From Candidatus Micrarchaeota archaeon CG_4_10_14_0_2_um_filter_60_11 (lineage in GTDB: Archaea; Micrarchaeota; Micrarchaeia; Norongarragalinales; Norongarragalinaceae): a stretch of DNA of 7,492 bases. The DNA lies in NCBI GenBank assembly GCA_002792915.1, contig PFPF01000035.1, positions 3,037 through 10,528 of the forward strand, read 5' to 3'. How positions within the stretch are numbered: the first letter of the stretch is position 1; each line of letters starts with the position of its first letter. A program made the translations under genes and the position numbers. Below are positions 5,436 through 7,492 of the stretch, piece after piece. The notes beneath the pieces are model-generated. The model saw only the letters and a program-made list of their open reading frames with translations. It made no database searches and was not told where the DNA came from.

Positions 5436-6323
5436 ATGGAAGAACTGAAGAAAAAAGTGTCCTACATGGTTTACGGCGTTGCCGCGCTCGCAATCCTGCT
5501 GGTCTTCTCGAGCGTGTACTTCTTCACGCAGATTAGCACTCTCGACAACAAGATAACCCAGACGCTCTTCGACCAGAACCTGCAGCTTCAGGCGCGCCTC
5601 ACCCAGCTGGAAACCAAGGTCGGCGCGCTCGAGCAGCTGAACCCGCTCAAGTACGCCACGCTGAGCCTGTACTACGACTCGTCGTGCGCCTCGTGCAAGA
5701 ACGGCGCATTGCTCGCGGGAATGGAAAACTTCACGCGCGCGATGGCAGCCACGAACAACGTCCAAGTCGAAGTCACGGACGTGGCGAAGGGCACCGTCGC
5801 GCCCATGGGCAAGCTGCCCTCGTTCTACGCCGCCCGCACGGACGTGGCGAACAACAAGGGCCTCGTGGACGTCTTAAACGACTTCGTCCAGAACGGCGGC
5901 TACCAACTCGTGCAAATGCAGGACGGCGTCGCGGTCATAATGCCGGGCTACACGGAACTCGTGAACTCGGGCTGCAGGAACGCAAAGCCGCGCGTGGACG
6001 CGTTCTACGACGGCTCTTCCATCATCGCGGCGCAAGGCGTGGCCAACGCCAAGGACTACGCGGCCGAAAAGGGCGGAATCGACTTCCGCATGCGCTGCTA
6101 CGGGAGCGACAACGCCACGCAACAGAAGTGCGCGCAGGACATCGGCCCGGCGAACTACACCGAAAGCCAGCAGCTCTACTCGGAATACATGATAAACGCG
6201 GACGCGAACGCGCGCTTCGTCGTGGACTGCAAGTACGAATTCCCGGCGTTGAGCGCGGACGAATTCGAGGCGGGATTGTGCCTCGTGCGCCCGGACGCGT
6301 GCGCGAACTCGACAGCCGCCTGA
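5436..6323 (+). CDS. Membrane-anchored CxxC thioredoxin-like protein
   Basis: The product is 295 aa. It has a short Lys-rich cytoplasmic tip, one membrane helix (about 10-31), a probable coiled coil (32-68, heptad-like Leu/Ile spacing), then a soluble extracytoplasmic part. The strand YATLSLYYDSS (73-83) runs straight into CASC (84-87) and a helix, the layout of a thioredoxin-fold active site. LPSF (127-130) may be the cis-proline loop. A second region begins with VDAFYDGSS (187-195), which resembles the same strand-plus-active-site pattern without the cysteines, and may be a degenerate second thioredoxin domain. There are eight cysteines in total (84, 87, 180, 221, 232, 265, 282, 289), all outside the anchor, and four sequons (N98, N226, N240, N291). 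A role in thiol-disulfide exchange at the cell surface is likely; the partner is unknown. The link to the upstream methyltransferase may be only cotranscription. Confidence 0.82.
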   Translation: MEELKKKVSYMVYGVAALAILLVFSSVYFFTQISTLDNKITQTLFDQNLQLQARLTQLETKVGALEQLNPLKYATLSLYYDSSCASCKNGALLAGMENFTRAMAATNNVQVEVTDVAKGTVAPMGKLPSFYAARTDVANNKGLVDVLNDFVQNGGYQLVQMQDGVAVIMPGYTELVNSGCRNAKPRVDAFYDGSSIIAAQGVANAKDYAAEKGGIDFRMRCYGSDNATQQKCAQDIGPANYTESQQLYSEYMINADANARFVVDCKYEFPALSADEFEAGLCLVRPDACANSTAA

Positions 6324-6331
6324 TTTTTATT
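6324..6331 (+). promoter_or_regulatory. TATA box for the GTG at 6354 (leaderless)
   Basis: TTTTTATT starts directly after the stop of the thioredoxin-like gene. Its centre is 26.5 nt upstream of GTG 6354, the same spacing as at genes 1 and 2. This suggests a new transcription unit for the last two genes and supports the GTG over the earlier in-frame TTG at 6330, which overlaps the box itself. Confidence 0.5.
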
Positions 6332-6353
6332 GGCGGCGGCACCAAGTAAAACC

Positions 6354-6893
6354 GTGAAAAAAGCCGCGCTCATCGTTGCCGCGCTTTTGGCGTGCGGCAG
6401 CCTCCTCTTGTCCACCGCAACGCTTGCGACGGGGCAAACCGCGAGCTACGCCGACGGCTGCACGCTCACGCTGTCGGACTACTCGGCAACGGCAGCGTTC
6501 ATTGAACTAGACTGCGGGCAGCCCACGCAGGCTTTCATCGCGCTCAACGAGTCAATAGAATACCAAGGCGTATCCGTGACTCTGCAATCGCTCGGCCAAG
6601 GCAACGCGACCTTCTCTTTCAAGGCAACCGCGCGCAAGAAAATAACAACGCAAGCCGAGGCGCTGGACGCGGCGAGGGCGTTCGTCTCAAGGTATCCGGC
6701 CGAATCGCTCGAAATCGAGGGCGGCGTTGACTGCGACGGCAGGCGCGGCGCCGGGAAATGCTGGGCCGTGTCTGGCCACGAAAAGATTTCGGTGCCCGCA
6801 ACCAACCAAACGCCCGCCTACGAACGCTTGACGGGCGCAGCCGCGTTCGTGGACGAATACGGCGAAATCGTGCGCCTCGTATCGGTGACTTGA
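6354..6893 (+). CDS. Small secreted or anchored protein, PepSY-like C-terminal half
   Basis: The product is 179 aa. An N-terminal signal or anchor (VKKAALIVAALLACG..., 1-25) precedes a compact beta-rich region (30-95) with Cys36 and Cys54, which could form a disulfide. Then a helix, AEALDAARAFVSRYP (101-115), is followed by strands containing C127, C136, CWAVSG (136-141) and AFVDEYGEIVRLVSV (164-178). Helix, W-V strand and final D-x-x-G-x-I-V hairpin follow the pattern of PepSY-like domains, which are often inhibitory or chaperone-like in secreted proteins. This similarity is by eye and tentative. There are three sequons (N65, N84, N151). The gene is leaderless by TATA spacing and is followed at once by the TTG-started gene, so the two are probably one operon with both products at the cell surface. 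Confidence 0.8.
   Translation: MKKAALIVAALLACGSLLLSTATLATGQTASYADGCTLTLSDYSATAAFIELDCGQPTQAFIALNESIEYQGVSVTLQSLGQGNATFSFKATARKKITTQAEALDAARAFVSRYPAESLEIEGGVDCDGRRGAGKCWAVSGHEKISVPATNQTPAYERLTGAAAFVDEYGEIVRLVSVT
6884..6888 (+). promoter_or_regulatory. Shine-Dalgarno site for the TTG at 6895
   Basis: GGTGA lies 6 nt before TTG 6895, within the last codons of the preceding gene. Its TGA is also the in-frame stop (6886-6888) that bounds the downstream reading frame, so initiation must occur after it, and TTG 6895 is the first possible start codon. Confidence 0.6.
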
Positions 6894-6894
6894 G

Positions 6895-7492
6895 TTGCGC
6901 CTAGAATACGCGGCAATTGCCATCGTCATAATTGCCGCCGCGGCTTGGCTCGCCTATGACAATTTCATGCCGCGCGAGTTCACGGTTTCGGTCAAGCTGG
7001 CGGACAGCCAAGGTCTGCCAATCAACGCGACAGTCCAGCTTTACGCCGACGACAGGCTCGCCGCCGAAGCGCAAGTGAACGGCGAAGCGAATGTCAAGAT
7101 TTCCGCCAAGAAAGGCGCGGCGCTCATGGCGCGCGCCTCGGCCGACGGATTCATCCCGACGCGCGCGGGCTTCAGCGGCGCTGCGGTTAAAATAACGATG
7201 CAGCGCGAAACCGCGCGAACCCAAAAAACCGATTTCGTCATAGCGACGGGTTACGCGAATCTCGAAAAAAAATACGGGGCGGCCTTGGCTAACGAAATAA
7301 AAACAAAAATCTTGGAGCTCGCTTCCGCGGCGCAGCAATACGACGGCCTGCAAACGCAAGCGATTTTCCTGGACGGCAATTATTCGACGGTGGGCGAAGC
7401 GGTTAACGCGTTGCAACCCGCCTATCTGCTAATCGTCGGCGGCCCCGCAATCGTGCCTTTCGGCGAGGCGGAAACGCCGCTCAAGGGCGCAT
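6895..7492 (+). CDS. Anchored surface protein, beta-sandwich plus possible caspase-like domain (3' partial)
   Basis: The frame is open from TTG 6895 to the window end, giving 199 residues so far. A signal-anchor helix (about 5-20) is followed by a domain FTVSVKLADSQGLPINATVQLY (29-50) continuing to about 102. Its spacing of strands, G-x-P-I-x-A-x-V turn and later GFIPTR suggest a carboxypeptidase-regulatory-like or Ig-like beta sandwich. From about 110 an alpha/beta segment begins: DFVIATGY, a helix with NEIKTKILELAS (133-144), then YLLIVGGPAIVPF (177-189). A helix leading to a strand ending in VGG...VP recalls gingipain-type (C25, clan CD) peptidase domains. The catalytic His and Cys would lie beyond the window, so protease activity is unproven. 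There are two sequons (N44, N162). The start is fixed by an in-frame stop at 6886-6888 and a GGTGA site; it lies 1 nt past the preceding stop. Confidence 0.78.
   Translation, partial: MRLEYAAIAIVIIAAAAWLAYDNFMPREFTVSVKLADSQGLPINATVQLYADDRLAAEAQVNGEANVKISAKKGAALMARASADGFIPTRAGFSGAAVKITMQRETARTQKTDFVIATGYANLEKKYGAALANEIKTKILELASAAQQYDGLQTQAIFLDGNYSTVGEAVNALQPAYLLIVGGPAIVPFGEAETPLKGA

Noticed and set aside
6330..6353. TTG at 6330 as start of the PepSY-like gene
   Set aside because: It overlaps the proposed TATA box; GTG 6354 has exact leaderless spacing and starts directly with a Lys-Lys signal sequence.
6387..6398. Lipobox-like LLAC near the N-terminus of the PepSY-like protein
   Set aside because: The Cys sits in the middle of the hydrophobic stretch with more hydrophobic residues after it, and Leu at -2 is not typical, so a plain signal peptide or anchor is more likely.
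1..7492. CRISPR array, insertion sequence or long direct repeats
   Set aside because: No regularly spaced repeats, terminal inverted repeats or transposase-like protein were seen; genes are tightly packed with gaps of at most 60 bp.

Overview
The window looks like a GC-rich archaeal chromosome segment. The best evidence is an intron-containing tRNA-Arg(CCG) whose exon-intron junctions fold into a textbook archaeal bulge-helix-bulge. In addition, A/T-only TATA-like boxes sit about 26-27 nt upstream of several start codons that have no Shine-Dalgarno (leaderless genes), while second genes of operons have GGTGR-type Shine-Dalgarno sites. GTG and TTG starts are common. The gene content (membrane proteins, surface proteins, unknowns) and the compact spacing would fit a small-genome archaeon such as a DPANN-type lineage, but nothing here fixes the taxon.

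Layout, left to right. A few codons of a possible upstream gene end at 43. Gene 1 (80-1117, +) is a six-segment membrane protein of unknown function. The tRNA-Arg gene follows (1169-1295, 52-nt intron at 37/38); its downstream T-tract appears to double as the TATA box of gene 2. Gene 2 (1334-3139, +) is a large GT-C-type membrane glycosyltransferase-like protein with a C-terminal extracytoplasmic domain. It converges, with a 9-bp gap, on a two-gene minus-strand operon. The first gene of that operon (4225-4710, -) encodes a membrane-anchored domain resembling the C-terminal domain of gene 2. The second (3149-4228, -) encodes only the multi-pass GT-C-like membrane core. Together they look like a GT-C protein split in two, with the gene order reversed relative to the usual domain order.

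A 60-bp divergent intergenic region contains one near-palindromic TATA box equidistant from both start codons. To its right, on the plus strand, are a Trm9-like SAM methyltransferase (4771-5415) and, after a strong Shine-Dalgarno site, a membrane-anchored CxxC thioredoxin-like protein (5436-6323). A second plus-strand unit follows with its own TATA box: a small secreted or anchored protein with a PepSY-like C-terminal half (6354-6893), then a TTG-started, membrane-anchored protein that runs off the window (6895-7492). That last protein has a beta-sandwich-like domain and the start of a possible caspase/gingipain-like domain.

Overall theme: cell-envelope functions (sugar transfer from lipid-linked donors, extracytoplasmic disulfide chemistry, anchored surface proteins) plus RNA-modification and tRNA genes. 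The split and permuted GT-C pair and the very regular division between leaderless and Shine-Dalgarno starts are the points most worth following up. I did not see mobile elements, CRISPR arrays or long repeats. No gap between genes exceeds 60 bp.
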